Source of the DNA: Parapristionchus giblindavisi
Lineage: Eukaryota > Nematoda > Chromadorea > Rhabditida > Diplogasteridae
Reading direction: 5' to 3'
Assembly (NCBI GenBank): GCA_943737045.1
Contig: CALSFV010000287.1
Coordinates: 326,001 to 390,000 of the forward strand
Length of the DNA: 64,000 bases
The translations under genes and the position numbers were made by a program. The first letter of the stretch is position 1. Each line of letters begins with the position of its first letter. Under the pieces are notes generated by a model that searched no databases, was not told the origin of the DNA, and worked only from the letters and a program-made list of their open reading frames with translations. Positions 1 to 12,712 of this stretch are shown piece after piece.

Positions 1-3000
1 AATTTCGCAACATTTCTTCCGAAGTTTCTTGCGAACGTTCTTTCTAACTTTCAAGAGACACTTTCAAAGGTTGCATGAACACCTGAATTTTCAACACATC
101 ATTGAAATAGAAAATTGTGCAGAAAACATATGTCAAATGCATACTATGAATCGGTCCTAAGCGTTTTATGCTTTGTTCCATTGTAAATACAAGAGAAGTT
201 TACACATGAAAAGAAAGTCTTTCACTAACTCTTTCTTTTCATTTCACTTCTTGAGTTTTGGACATTGCTCTGGCCTTTTGTGCCTATCTATTGTCTTTTA
301 CTGTAATGTTAGATAAACTCTGACAGAACAGACAACAATGGCGACCTCTATGGGAAGGTTAAAATAACTTTGAAAAGAATGTATGAAAAACTGAACTTTC
401 TCGGCTTTGCACGAGACTTTATCCAATTTCTACAAGGATAGACAAGTGATGATAAGAAGTTTATGCATTTATACTTTAAAAAAGGACTGCTACCCTTCGC
501 ATTTGTGAAGATATGATTTCTCTTAGAGAAATGATATGATAAAGACTATGTATAAGAAAGTGGATGATCGAGTATTCTCTATCTCTTATACAGTCACTTT
601 TCTGTTAAACAAACACTTTAAGAGAACTGAAGAGTGAACAAAAAGCTGTAGCTCTTGAGGATATGTGCATTGTTGAACAATTCCTCGAGTTCTCCCACTC
701 AATTTTAGAAAGTTGTAAATGATTTCATGAAAGTGTAGACTATTTGATACATCAAATGAGAATTAGTGAAAAAAACAGGAAATTTGAATTGTGAGTAGAT
801 AGATGCAATTCAACCGCGTTTCTTCACAGTTTAATGTTCCATCGTAGAAATAAATTAATGAGATACCATTGACCAAAGTTTAATTCGAATCAATTCTGAA
901 TCATTTAAAAATATTCAACATGTGACATGGCAAAATGCAATCGTTAATATATTCTACCAAGCCTTTAGTCACTGTAGTTGCTGGAGAGTCTTTATTTATT
1001 AGATATTTATTTAGATAACACTGAGTCTTGTTTTCTAGAGATCTCAAAACGTAATCATCATGGAAAATTAGCGCTATATTTCTGGATAATATTAGCAATC
1101 TAGAGATTAACCATTACTGTAACAGAATTCAGTCCAAAGTTCTCTATGGTTAGTCATGGGGATTCTAGATATAAAATGTGTGAACGATAAAAAGATAAGA
1201 TGAATAGGATGAAAGAAGGAGGCCATGCAGTAATGTCAGCTGTGATATTTCTTGACGAGAGTCCTTCCACTTCTAGATCTCTTCCCCTCCCTCTCTCTAG
1301 TAGAGTCTCTACCTCTACCTCTCTGAGGTAATCAGTTAAAAAGGGGGGATCAATCGACAGCCTCGACTCTTTTGTCAATAGATCACCCAAGTTCTTTCTA
1401 ATCTATTATGACAATATTCGTTGAAATGCAAAGGAACTGCAGAGAAAGTGAACGATGAGAGCAACAACTCAATCAAACATCACTTTGTCTTTACAGTTTT
1501 GATCGAATGATCACAAACCATTGTAAATAAGATTTTGGAGATGACAATGATAATCACGCTTACTTAGTAAAGGGATCAGTGGTGTTTCGCTACATGAAAT
1601 CGAACCCCAACATCTGACCCAATCCCTAATTGCAAAAAATAGAAGAAGTGGATTGGGCTTTGATAGATCATCTCTTACTGAAAATGAGTGAGCGATAAAT
1701 ATATTTCGAACTACTTTGTGGGGATGCGCACGTGTGATATGTGATAGCTTTTCTGAGATATCTGTTTGTTCAATTTACCCACTTCACACTTGGGTTATCG
1801 GTAACTCGTGAGTGGGAGATATCACGGGTCATGGATATTGAGGATCATCACAGTTCGTGCGTCATTAGTGGAGAAAGTCCGGATTGATCATACAAACAGG
1901 GTGGTGGTTCGGTGATCACGGGGGTAGCAAAATCATGAAAAAGCTTCTCAGGAAATTTTAGGAATACACCCCCCCCCCTCCCCTCGGAGGTACCGTGGTG
2001 ATTTGCATTGGAAATGTGGGAAATCTTAATTTTTACATAATAAGGTGTTCTTTGAAGATGAACAACCTTTAAGTGTGTTCAAAAGAACTGCTGAATTGTC
2101 ATTTGCTAGATTACCGAAAGAGCAGTAACTGCAAGAAAACATCATGGAGATATCTCAAATTTTTCGCCATTGAAAGTTTCTCGTAATTATATGATTTGTG
2201 ACGATCTTGCTGTACAACTGTTCATCGTCACTGTCAACACCATTTTATCCTATATCTTTTCCTAAATATATTTTATGGAGTTATAAATAAATAAAATTAT
2301 TAATTAAATAAATAATCCTCCTTGAGTACACAGGAAGTAATACAGAGTACATATACATATTGTAATGTTAGTCGTAAATATTTGTAATGATTGACTGGTA
2401 ATGAGATACGAACGGAGATTTATATTCATGGAGAGACACAATTATCGTGTAGTAGGAGATAAATAAAATATAATATATTCGTACCTATACATATTTCTGT
2501 AACGAATAAATAGGTCGTACTGAACGCATTGTAAACTTTGTATTGTTATGGACAAATGGGAATATTTACGTTGGGGGAATTTTCTAGTCACTAGAATGTG
2601 AAGAAGAATTGACAACAAATATGCTGTTTGTCATGGAAAGTTGGAACAAAAACAGAGATAACAAATCAGTAACATTGCATCTTACGAAGGATTACCATAG
2701 GCAAATGACCACATTCTTGATGACAAAGATAAAGGCCAAAGTGTTATCTGGTATTGGTAACCATTGGTCTTATGTCACTTTGGAACTGATAACGCCCAGT
2801 AAATGATATTTTCAGTTTAATAAATAGTGCATTTTAAAGTTGAAATCCTAACTATAAGAGATGGATAAATTAACGAATTCACTCGCCAGAAAACATCTTT
2901 TTCAGAAGATTCAGTTGATAGAAATTCATTCCTCTGAAAGGTCTTCTAATTTCTATGTAGTTTGACATAATAAAAAGGATAATCAGAGTCATTAATCAAG

Positions 3001-4192
3001 TTTCTAATTACGTTAGACGAACAAATGTCAGTCGAACCAACGAACAAAGGGAACAGACACCTAGTCACAAATAAACAAAATGGAATGATCTTTGATCAAA
3101 CTCAGATGATAAAGAAGAATAGTTTGGATAACAAGAAATAAACCAAGGATTATGAGGCGCTTTAGTTCGCACAAACAGTAGTTATAGTTGCTGGATCTAA
3201 GAATTAGTTCAAACAAACGCAAGAATAACGCAAGGTAGTAAGAATAAGTTCTCCTATACAAAGAAGGAAGTTGGCAGAGATATTTTCACGAGTCACAAGT
3301 CATCCCCACAAAGAGATGGAGTCAGAGGGGAGAATTCTTTATTCCAGTCAATGGACTATTCTTTTATTTCAAATGGTTGCCGTGGGAAGTGTCTGTCTCG
3401 AAGAATATTCAGAAGGAAGCCAGACGAGCAAAGGAACATTCTAAATTATAGGGTACATTTTCGTGCTCTTCTGCAAAGAATGAGAATGATGCAAAAGATT
3501 ACGAATCAAAGTGCATATTAGTCAAACATATTACATATTTTAATTTTGTTTCAAAATTTGATTTCTCTTGAATAAATATTAGGTTTCACTTCACATTGAA
3601 ATGCATTTGAATCGGGGTTAATGTGATACACTCACAGTACACGGTTGAAAAGTTTAATCTAGAAATCCCAAAGTAGTCAAAGAACCGAAACAAGTTCATA
3701 AAAAACGAAAAAGGAAATAATTCAATAATTGAACGAATTCTGCAGACAAAAGAGAGTGCACAGAAAAGTTTTTGTTTGAGTGCAACGAAATAAATGAACC
3801 ATGCAACGCATAACTAAATTATCGCCATTGCACTTTCTCTACCGAAATTGGTTAGTATAATGTAGTCTTACAATGGAAAGTTAACGCGAGAAAGGTTTTT
3901 TCTTATCATTCAGTGCACATCAAAATAAATCTCGACGAAGAAAAGGAGAAGGTTTGATTTCTTACGAATCGCTTTGAGCGTATAAACAACAGCGATTGGT
4001 AGCGACAAAAAGAAAAGAGGGTGAAAAAGCGCGAGGAAGTGAAGAGAGAGAGGAGAGGAACAGAGAAAAAGAGTGAAAAAAGTCATCTCTTCGATCGTGA
4101 TTCATCTATCAATCTAGACACAGTGGAGACACGTGATTATTTCATCCAAAACAAATCATTTGAAAACAGTCAAATTTCTCCTAGAAATAATT
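1..4192. other. AT-rich stretch without a supported gene
   Basis: I could not chain any reading frame here into exons with good splice signals, and the open frames are short and AT-driven. Visible details are a C-run near 1967-1978, a small GA-rich patch around 4040-4080, and a B-box-like match on the minus strand near 1595-1615 without a matching A box, so I do not call a tRNA. The stretch could hold distal regulatory DNA or very short exons that I cannot recognise. Confidence 0.5.
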
Positions 4193-4305
4193 ATTAAAGG
4201 CACACCCTGAGTCAATTTGAAAACCTCCACGCTGGCCATAGTCTCTCACTTTCTTTGTCTACGAGAGAGTATGAACAGTCAAATTAACTCGGGTGTGTTT
4301 TAATA
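4193..4305. repeat. Short foldback element, hairpin family H (copy 1)
   Basis: The left end (TTATTAAAGGCACACCC) is repeated in inverted form at the right end (GGGTGTGTTTTAATAC). The core contains CTTTCTTTGTCTACGAGAG, which is shared with copies near 15052-15170 and, in diverged form, near 5290 and 23914. The size of about 110 bp and the terminal inverted repeats fit a miniature inverted-repeat transposable element (MITE). Confidence 0.6.
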
Positions 4306-5289
4306 CGACTACACAATAGTTTGTGCAGGTGATCTTCGAAAACTAAGTCTACGTTAAACACTATCGATTTGCTTCCACTCTGCATAGTTTATCTCTCTCA
4401 AATGATCGTATCTCAAGATGGTATGGATCTTTGAATTCATGATCATTGTCAGGTGGACTAGACACTGTGAGTCATGGGAAAAGTGGTTAAAGAAAAACTG
4501 AAAATACATCAAATTAGGTCGATCTCTCTCGGGTGTCAAGAGGATGATGTTCATTGAAGATTTCTTTTTATGAAAACATTTCGCAATGCACTAACCTCGT
4601 GCAAAATCAGTCAACTTTCGAACCAAAATCGACGAATTAAAATCCATAATTATTTGTGGTGAGGTTTTTGCTTGGAGGTTTCTCCAAGATAGAGATGTGA
4701 ATTTTCCCTCTCACCTCTCTGACTTCAGGATTGAGCATATTGTTTCTAGGAATACGATAGTCTAGCCAATTAAAAATTGAATGTTAGAATTTTACAGAAT
4801 TTTATTTAATTAATTAATTAATTGATCTACGCCCGAGGTGCAACGAGACATGAGAAAATTTAAAGGTATAAAGAACATATATAATATTGACTCTCCAGAC
4901 AGGGGGGGGGGGGTTACAAAGGACGTAATTCGTGAATGATGGGGTGATGGGTAAGCCGGTTTTTGAATATACTATAATTTTGAAAATTTCCAATTCTAAA
5001 AATGAGTCTATGTGTGACCCTTCAATAATATAATATTGGCGATAATATTGTTTCATGCAAATTATGGCATGATCGTATAAACAACGAACAAAAATAACTT
5101 TACTGGTTTTAGAAGGCCATGAAAATATCAAAAAGTTCTGTAATCAAAAGGACACAAGCTAATAAATCTTCTTGTTAGTTTTGGAAAAGTGACAGCGAAA
5201 ACGAAAAAAAATGAGAATCACTCAATCAAACTACATTAATAAATCAATAATTCTGTTTTGTCGAGAAAATGTGGCAGCTTCTACTTACC
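4306..5289. other. Intergenic stretch, no gene seen
   Basis: AT-rich DNA with a TTAATTAATTAATTAATTGA run near 4804-4824 and a G-run near 4903-4914. Open frames such as 4814-5131 on the minus strand have no splice context or recognisable motifs. Confidence 0.4.
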
Positions 5290-5732
5290 ATACTTAAAGG
5301 TAGCTAATTTGAAACACCCCGCTCTGGCCACACTCTCTCGCTTTCTTTGTCTTCGACAGAGTGTGGCTAGAGCGGATAGTAAAATTTGCTTGGGATTAGA
5401 GATCCGCAAACGTGCAGTCGCTCAGAAATGATTTCTCACTAATTAATGAATTAGAAATCGCGCGCACGGTATTCATATGATAATTTAAAAAATATTCGTG
5501 CAAAGTCGCGCAGTCGACTCATTCTCATTTATTTCCATTGAATTAGCGGTTAAAAATAACCGATATAAAGCCTGAAAATGGCTTGAAAATGATGCCCAAA
5601 TGCTCGACTTTGCACGAAATTAAGAGTCAAAATCGCGCAGAATGACTTTTCATCATTTTAACGTCGAACATTGGTCGACCGGTCGTGCAATTGCACGAAT
5701 GCGGATCTCTACTTGGGATCTGCCTTTAAGTA
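5290..5732. repeat. Foldback element of hairpin family H (copy 2) carrying a nested insertion
   Basis: The outer ends CTTAAAGGTAG and CTGCCTTTAAG are inverted repeats. The left part holds a hairpin built on CTCTGGCCACACTCTCTCGC and its complement around TTTCTTTGTC. The right side of the hairpin is split by a second element at 5399-5709, so this copy is older than that insertion. Confidence 0.55.
5399..5709. mobile_element. Nested TA-flanked MITE
   Basis: The ends GAGATCCGCAAACGTGCA and TGCACGAATGCGGATCTC are inverted repeats with two mismatches, and TA lies on both sides (5397-5398 and 5710-5711). A TA target duplication is typical of Tc1/mariner-type elements, but no transposase is present, so it is non-autonomous. 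The interior (about 310 bp) has several GTGCAAAGTCG/CGACTTTGCACG motifs in both orientations. Confidence 0.6.
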
Positions 5733-6613
5733 TTCTACAAATGAAATGATACAATTGATAAAATATAAATACAAATAGAATTCCAGAAATGTATTCTATC
5801 AGTATTACAAGATATCCTTCATCATATCAATATCTCCTATTCCATCCCCTCTTCTATCCACACCTCAACCATCAATCATCCATCTCAATATGTATTCAGA
5901 ACATGCGATGAATGTTGAATATCATGATCGAGTATCCTTTCGTCGTCGTCAGTCTGAATCAGAAGATAGGAAATGGAAAATCTGGAAATGAAAAGAAGGA
6001 AACCTGCATCATACTCTCCCTAAAAGGAAAAAATATGAAATCACAAATGCAAAGCTTTTTTTAAATTTATTTTTCGCGAGATCAAGGATCAAAGATCACT
6101 TTTGGAGTTCAACTTTTTAGCGGATTTTAAGAACACAAGCATTGCTCGTCACTCCAATAAAAAATTAATATACGTAAAACTTGTAGACGGAAGATCGAGA
6201 TCGTTTCAAACAACGGAGATATTAACAAAAGAGCAATGTGAAACCACGATTCAGGGGGTGTTCAAAATACGAAGACAAACCGGAATCTCGATTGAATATA
6301 ATACACAAGGAAGTGCGTAACAATAACCAGAGAACAATAAAATATCCACGACGCCCGCGGGAATACTCGTCTATGCAACCACCATTCTCAATTTCTCCAA
6401 AATGAAAAACTACTGGTCGAAAGAGCATCCCAACCGACTAATTATTATGCTTTACTAGTACATAACTTATAAAGTACACTGAGATACTAATGATGATATA
6501 CCTCAAAATACACTTAAAAACATTAACTATCAATAATACATCGTAACTAAAGAGTAAATTGAGGAAAAAGTCGAATGTACGTGCAATGGTGATACTTCCT
6601 CTTCTCTATCTTA
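5733..6613. other. Intergenic stretch, no gene seen
   Basis: The longest open frame (6102-6320, plus) starts at a TTG and has no splice context or known motif. The rest is AT-rich and featureless to my reading. Confidence 0.35.
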
Positions 6614-6745
6614 TCATGGCTGTGCATCTTCTACCCTCCTTCCCCTTTCATCCATCTTTTTTTTTAAATCTCCTTCGACGACAAAATGTCCAAGTTCCTC
6701 TATCTCTCGATACAGAATTTTAGGAAGTAGATCGATCAAACTCAT
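6614..6745 (-). CDS. Possible 43-residue small ORF, unidentified
   Basis: An ATG at 6745 opens a frame of 43 residues starting MSLIDLLPKILYREIEEL and ending at the TGA at 6614-6616. The composition (charged, helix-like, with a LLPKIL stretch) looks more protein-like than neighbouring frames. No splice partner, homologue or regulatory signal is visible. It could be a first exon, a small peptide gene or chance. Confidence 0.2.
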   Translation of the reverse strand: MSLIDLLPKILYREIEELGHFVVEGDLKKKMDERGRRVEDAQP

Positions 6746-7094
6746 GATGATTTACAGAATTTTAAATCAATATATCCATACGCGGGCGACATTGTCGCTA
6801 GCGGCAAGACCCGCCCGATTTAGCCAAAATTCACTGTAAAAATGTGTAGAAAGTCCCAAACGATTTTTGCGCCCTACTCTCTCGATTTTAATTTCCAGCG
6901 ACAAAGGTTGCCCACGCATGAATACATCCATGCAATCCATCCCCAGACATAGATTGTAAAGATACAAATGACGTAAAGTCAATCTACTACTTTATCTCTC
7001 ATACACTGCTACAAGAGGGAGAATCAAGATGAAGATAAACTCCATATTATACTATAATAAATGATGTTAGTCTCTTCAAGCAATATTGTCCACT

Positions 7095-7752
7095 CTACTG
7101 GTCGTTGGCGAAGTCAGCGGGGTTCTTTCTGCAATAGCATTATTATTGATTTATCAATGTCTTTACTAATTTTATTTTCAAAGTAATTACTCAGGCACAC
7201 ATTCGAAAGCAATCCACGGGATTTACATACATAAAAGATTCTACATTCTAACTTTAAGATAAGATTATGATAAATCAATATAATAACGATTCGATAGATA
7301 AACAAAGGAATAATGCCTAACCTTGAAGCCTTGTGGTTGGTCTTCTTAGCCCAATCATAAATGAGATAGGCAGCGACAGACTGGGGGACATAGTAGTACC
7401 ACTGCATCCACACGTAGTTCTTGAACGTCTACAAATAGTTTTATTTTAAATCTAAACAACAATCAGAAAAACATTGCTCGAATAAATCAAACTAAATCGA
7501 TATTCCTAGGTAAGACATCAAATGACAAATCAGTTGAAATCAAACTCTGCGCCACAGATGCTCAAATCAAAATCAATTGATGAGTTCTCTAATCGATAAT
7601 TGATCAATAAGCTATCGTACCTTGACGAAAGCATCATTGACGAATCCTCTGAAGGCCTTCTGCTCATTGGGAGCAAGGGCGAATCTGTACTCTCCGTACA
7701 TCTTGCCGAGGTTACCGAAGTGCTTACCGAGGGCGACGACGGAGGTACGCAT
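7095..7752 (-). CDS. Cytochrome b-c1 complex subunit 8 (UQCRQ/QCR8 family)
   Basis: Encodes a small subunit of mitochondrial complex III (ubiquinol-cytochrome c reductase), an inner-membrane protein needed for assembly around cytochrome b. Exons on the minus strand: 7752-7621, 7428-7322 and 7128-7095, joined by GT-AG introns with phases that agree, giving 90 residues against about 80-95 in the family. Family landmarks are the N-terminal GKHFGNLGKMYGEYRFALAP, the single hydrophobic segment with YYYVPQSVAAYLIYDWAKKT, and the C-terminal RKNPADFANDQ (compare R-KNPAAYEND in mammals). It lies 415 bp downstream of the NDUFA7 gene on the same strand, so the two may be co-transcribed; an AG about 7 bases before the ATG could accept a spliced leader. 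The family assignment is from motif memory, not a search. Confidence 0.9.
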
Positions 7753-7848
7753 ATTTACCTGATCTATAATCAATCAATATTTGTTGCTATGCATCAATGT
7801 ATATCACACACTGAACAAGCAATCAAATGTTGGAAAAAAAACAATTTT

Positions 7849-7924
7849 CCGAGAAACGCGACGTCACATGCGGAGGCATTTGCCAAATATCCTCTCGAAG
7901 CGGTTGTGACGTCACATTTCTCGG
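7849..7924. promoter_or_regulatory. Imperfect hairpin with two ACGTCAC (CRE-like) sites upstream of UQCRQ
   Basis: CCGAGAAACGCGACGTCAC is repeated inverted as GTGACGTCACATTTCTCGG (17 of 19 positions match), about 100 bp before the UQCRQ start. The right arm contains a perfect TGACGTCA, the CREB/ATF palindrome. It may be a promoter element for the downstream gene, an intercistronic structure, or a small MITE. Confidence 0.3.
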
Positions 7925-8167
7925 CAAATGGTTTGCCAACGTTCATGGATACGGAATTGGATGATCAAGATAGTGAAACACCGGATGACAGACCGGTCAC
8001 GACCAACAAAGATCATGAAAACGAGAATGACAACGAAAGATACAAACGAACACTGTTTATTCGTGGACTACATACACATTATCTCTTTTATTCATACACT
8101 TTAAGATACCCACAAGATGTGTTCACTGACTACTATAAATCAATCAATAAATTGCTCTATCGATCGA

Positions 8168-9409
8168 TCAACGACGAGGAGCGGCGTATCGATCAAACTT
8201 CTCCAGATACAACAACTCCTTGTCGTTCTTCTGCGTATCGAGCTCCTCATCTCTGCAACCGAGAATACTTACTATATTAAGGAAATACAACTATTTTTAC
8301 CAAAAAAACATAGAATCATCACTGAATTGACTAATATACTGCTGAAGAAGATATTTGATGAATAAACTAGTACAAAATAAACCATAATCAAGAAAAACCT
8401 CGCTCGCGTCCATTCAGCTCCAAATCCAGGGGTGGGAGTCTCGAGACCAAAGTTCTGTTCGGGACCAGCGCTTACTCCGACAGCCTTCGAGGCCCTAAAA
8501 TGTAGTGTTTTAACGATTCAGAAGTTAGCATGTGTTACATACATTTTCGGTGCCCTCACCGAATTATATTTATATAGTGGGTCGATTAAGAAAATTCTTT
8601 ATTTTCCGCTTAAATTGTAATCTTTCACAGAAAATATGAGCTTTATGTAGTGGGTTGACCCTGAAAATGAGCCTAATATAATGGGTCAATCCTCACACTG
8701 TGATGGTATGAGAATGTATGTCTTACTGCCTCACAAAGATGAAACCATACCAAAAGAAACAAGTGACGACATTCACATTCAGAAGTATTTTTAAAGCTGT
8801 AACATAACTTACTCGATCTTCTCTCCGAGTTGAGTGCCGAAAGCAACACCAGCGGCATCAGCAGCGTAGAGGGCAGCAGGAGGCTGTACACCACGTCTCG
8901 CGTCACGGTCCTGTTTTTATATAGCATGAATATAATATGAACTAATCTGATTTTACTGTCGAGTCAAAAAGTTAATCGAATCATTGACTGTTCACGGATA
9001 GAATTTGTCAAACAAGTGAACTAACCTTGTAGTAGTTAGCCTCTAGCTTATGATTCACACCTCCGGGAAGAGCGGGCGCATCACCAGTGCGAGCAGCTTG
9101 CGTGTTAGGGAAGCGAAGAGGATTGTGGTAGATAGCCTGCAACATCGTTTCAATGAATATCGTAAGCTCAAGACATCATCTAAGCGATTCTGCACGTATG
9201 CTACAAAAAGAGAGTAGAAAAGAGTAGTTTAACACGAAAATATACGTTTAAAATGCTAAAATTACCTTTCCATCAGGTCCTGCGATGCCTGGTGGTGGTG
9301 TCACTGGAAGACGATCGACAGCGAGCAGCTTATTACGAAGCCAATTCCAAAATGGCGTTTGCGTGCGATTCTGCACGGTTGCAGCGGCAATTTTGCGGCC
9401 AGCTGACAT
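8168..9409 (-). CDS. NADH dehydrogenase (ubiquinone) 1 alpha subcomplex subunit 7 (NDUFA7/B14.5a family)
   Basis: Encodes an accessory subunit of mitochondrial complex I on the matrix side. Five minus-strand exons, 9409-9266, 9136-9026, 8910-8813, 8494-8399 and 8252-8168, have consistent phases and give 177 residues. The human protein is about 113, so this one has a longer N-terminus and C-terminal tail. Diagnostic segments are the Pro-rich block TPPPGIAGPDGK, the core LPGGVNHKLEANYYKDRD followed by ARRGVQPP (human: LPVGPSHKLSNNYYCTRD then GRRES-PP), and GFGAEWTR near the end. The start is the ATG at 9409, just behind a CTACAG that could be a trans-splice acceptor. It is the upstream partner of UQCRQ. 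From memory, and unverified, the two orthologues also lie close together in C. elegans (F45H10 region). Confidence 0.92.
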
Positions 9410-11040
9410 CCCTGTAGCTTAGGGAAGAGGTCGAACCGCCCGAGTCTGTGATAGGCCATGATATGACAATGCTAAATATATAAAAACATATCGATAATGA
9501 CCTAAAATAAAATGTAAAACATAAAATGAATTGCAAAATTAACACTACACTACAAACTACACATCCAAAGCACGCAGCCGCAACGCATCAGGCAAACGCG
9601 CGCGAGTTTAAATATTATATTTGTCTTACTGTACTTTTTCAAACATTTAAAAAAACACTATCTGAGAGAATTCAACAACTGGTACATTTTTTGGTATCGA
9701 CGAAAAATGGATTTTTTTGTTTTATGTATGATAATTACAGGCTCCATGAGTGAAGTTCACTGGTACTTGGAAATTCCATCCAATTGAAAATTCGCTTCAG
9801 GGGGTGACCACACAACGATTTGGCGCCTTTTCATAAAAGGTTTATTTCGAATCTAATCGATTCGTGAGTGGGTGCAGTCGACTCCTTGGCTAATTCTAAG
9901 AAACTATTGTCAAGGAGAGTTTTTTGATCAACGGTCAACGAAGGCTGGAAATGGGAATTTTAGGAAAAAAATTTACATTAAATTAATTCTCACTATTTTC
10001 CCATAGCCCAGGTAATTTTTTTATTTGCTCAATATCTTCTACACATTATATTACACCTTCAGTTTAAAATTGATAATTTTTAAAAAAGGTGAAATTTGTA
10101 AAAATTTGTAAACGTTTTTGTAACGACAAACTGAATTGTGGTGTGCTCCTACAGTAATCCCTAATCAGTTAATTTGTTTTTTTTCGCTAGTTTTAAGCAT
10201 ATTTTCAGCGCTTTTCTTTACAATGTTAGAAGTATATGATTATTCTGCACCATCGGAGTATATCTGGATTACATTACTGATCGTACTTGTACTGTAAATT
10301 TTACTCACTTTCGTATCCGAACCAGCTTGCGAACTAGTTACCATACTCATGTCATTCCGATGGTGCAGAATAATCATATAAATACCTCTAACATTGCAAA
10401 GAAAAGCGCTGAAAATATGCTTAAAACTAGCGAAAAACCAAATTAACTGATTAGGGATTACTGTAGGAGCACACCACAATTCAGCTTCTCGTGTCTTTCA
10501 TCGCCACTTGCGCGCAACTTAGTGACCACGTGCGCGCCACTTGTTGCACGGTGCGCCGCGATTGCGGCGCACGTACTCACAAGTAGCGCGCAAGTTACGC
10601 CTATATGCCGCGCAACGGGCGATGTTGTGGCGCGCCACTTGCGATACTGGCTACCCCCCCCCCACCCCCGCCCCCCTCATCCTTTACTATTCTTTCTGTA
10701 GGGAACAAAATGTTGTATATGAGCTATTTATTGCACAAATCGACATCAAATAGATAATAACACAGGTGTAGAACCAATACAACAAAAAGATTGAGCGTAT
10801 GGGATGAGGATGAGAAAATAAAGTGAAAGATACAAATATAAAGAAAATGAAGACGATAATAAGACAAAATCAAGTAGTTTCACAATTACATGGGTATGGA
10901 ACACAGTTGGAATAGGGTAGTCCACTCGGATGAAGAGCAATCAATCAATAAATATGTTGGGATGAGATTAATGCAACAGGTAGATAAGGATGCAGGATCG
11001 ACTTGAGCTGTTTCTTGACTTGGCTTAGCACGGAGAACGA

Positions 11041-12712
11041 TCAATCGAGAGCAGAGAGCGGAAGGAGGAACGATTCACGCGTCTGTAATCACAGGGTATT
11101 GATCGATCGATTTGTCAGTTGAAGAAATAAAGTAATAGCTAGTATACTCTAGATTATTGAAATAACAAATCTAAACCATATACACTACTCACATCTACAG
11201 TAGCCAAAGTATTCCAATCAATCCGCCCATATCTACCATATCCACTGTGATTCACAAAGTCTGTGAATCCAATCATTCAACTCATATTTAACTACTAAGT
11301 ATGGCCAATCATTCTGTCATATCTACCGTTTCTATCATTAGGCTCATATTTACCGTATCCAAGGTCATCTACTCACCATGTCATCCTATCAATATGTACT
11401 TCCATGACGCCAGTACTCCACGACACCGATCGATAAATGAGTATTGACCACGGCTGAAATGATGATATATAGTTATACATTTCAAACGTGCAGAAATCGA
11501 TCCTCTCAACAATATAGTGTAACAAAATCAATGACCTCGGTTGTGCTCCCGTAGAAAATTATTTGTCTAATGAATGTGACAAATCGTGCACGAAGCATAA
11601 AACAACAAGGCTATCTTTCTTCCAATTTCAAAACCAATTAATAAATCTCTCCCAAACCGAAATCGTCCAAGCGATGGAACCCCATCACTCTCATTTTTGG
11701 TTCCTTATTAATGTTTAACTGATGGATAAACAACTAAAACTAAGAAAAATCAATAATAAATCATAATGTACCTTTGTGAGAAATTGCTGGTCATATTGAT
11801 GAGTGTACCGAAGGGATCTCGAGAATTCTTGATGAAGAGTGAATGAATCTGAAATTGATCGTTCAGTAGTTTGATAGTGAACACAAATAGATAGATATGG
11901 TTATGAAAAGGGCCAAGTATCCAAGTACATGGGCGGAGTACCTGGAGCTTGATTCTACAGGGGGTATCCGAACGAAAAATGGTTAATTTTACAGGGGGGC
12001 TTCAGTTTTTTTTCAAAAATATCACCTAAACGTTAATTTTTACAGGGGGCATTTCATAAATTTTCGAAAAGACCTAATATTACAGGGGACACCTCCATGC
12101 CGGCGCCCATGTATGATCCAAGTAGTAACTAACTAGTATACTGTTGTGCCAGTTATATATAACTGGCACAACATAACTTCAATAAATAGAAGTCTGAACA
12201 GCGGATACCTTGTCGAACTACGAGTGTGCTGTATTCCTTCAGTGGGTGTTCACTGATGTTGTGAACCTACAAAATAATCAATAATATTCGACGAATATCC
12301 GTATTTGTAATACAAAACTTGTTTGGCTAACGACATCTCATAACCTGACAGACGGCCAAGTTGTGGCCGCAAATGACCCTCAGCTGGATAACTATCCGAC
12401 CATTTTGTTGCCGCAGTTTGGCCGTCCGTCGGATACGGACATGTTCGGTTGGAAGTTACGGTTATCGGATCGATTTAGCATACTTTGATACAGTTTACTA
12501 AGTGCCAGCGACTTCACACAACATCTACAATTGCGTACATACGACTGCAGGCACGTAATAGAAATGTAACACCGCAAATAGTACGAAATAAAAGAAAATA
12601 AACAAATAAGTTGAAAAGACGTAACCTCGCAAGTTCATAGCGAAATCCTCGATCTCCTCCTCTTCATACTCGCCGGAGGTCGGTTCCTTGTACGAGGCCG
12701 TGACACTGGCGA
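11041..12712 (-). CDS. Unidentified multi-exon gene, 5' end unresolved, inside the nested element
   Basis: Four exons chain in frame on the minus strand: 12266-12209 (starting VHNISEHPLKEYSTLVV), 11848-11772 (DSFTLHQEFSRSLRY...), 11453-11400 and 11082-11041, which ends in TGA. A further exon, 12712-12621 or 12626, has a single open frame with an acidic stretch EYEEEEIEDFAMNL; it joins in frame only with the weak donor at 12620, not the equally weak one at 12625. I do not recognise the product, and there is no signal peptide or membrane segment. All exons lie between the inverted ends 10488 and 13032, so this may be captured or element-encoded coding DNA. A 49-base open segment at 13906-13858 could be an upstream exon but lies outside that element. 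Confidence 0.35.
11955..12095. repeat. Degenerate TTACAGGGGG repeat block
   Basis: Four spaced copies of TACAGGGG (near 11957, 11990, 12042 and 12081), most preceded by TAATTTT or similar, are bounded by ATGGGCGGAG on the left and GGCGCCCAT on the right. It lies in an intron of the unidentified minus-strand gene. Origin unknown. Confidence 0.35.
12350..12432. repeat. Short GC-rich hairpin (MITE-like)
   Basis: GACGGCCAAGTTGTGGCCGC is matched by the inverted GCCGCAGTTTGGCCGTC about 40 bases away, a foldback of about 83 bp within an intron of the unidentified gene. Confidence 0.5.

Noticed and set aside
7600..8280. 226-residue plus-strand open frame
   Set aside because: It starts at TTG and runs antisense over UQCRQ exon 1, the intercistronic gap and the last NDUFA7 exon. 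The minus-strand exons have family motifs and this frame has none.
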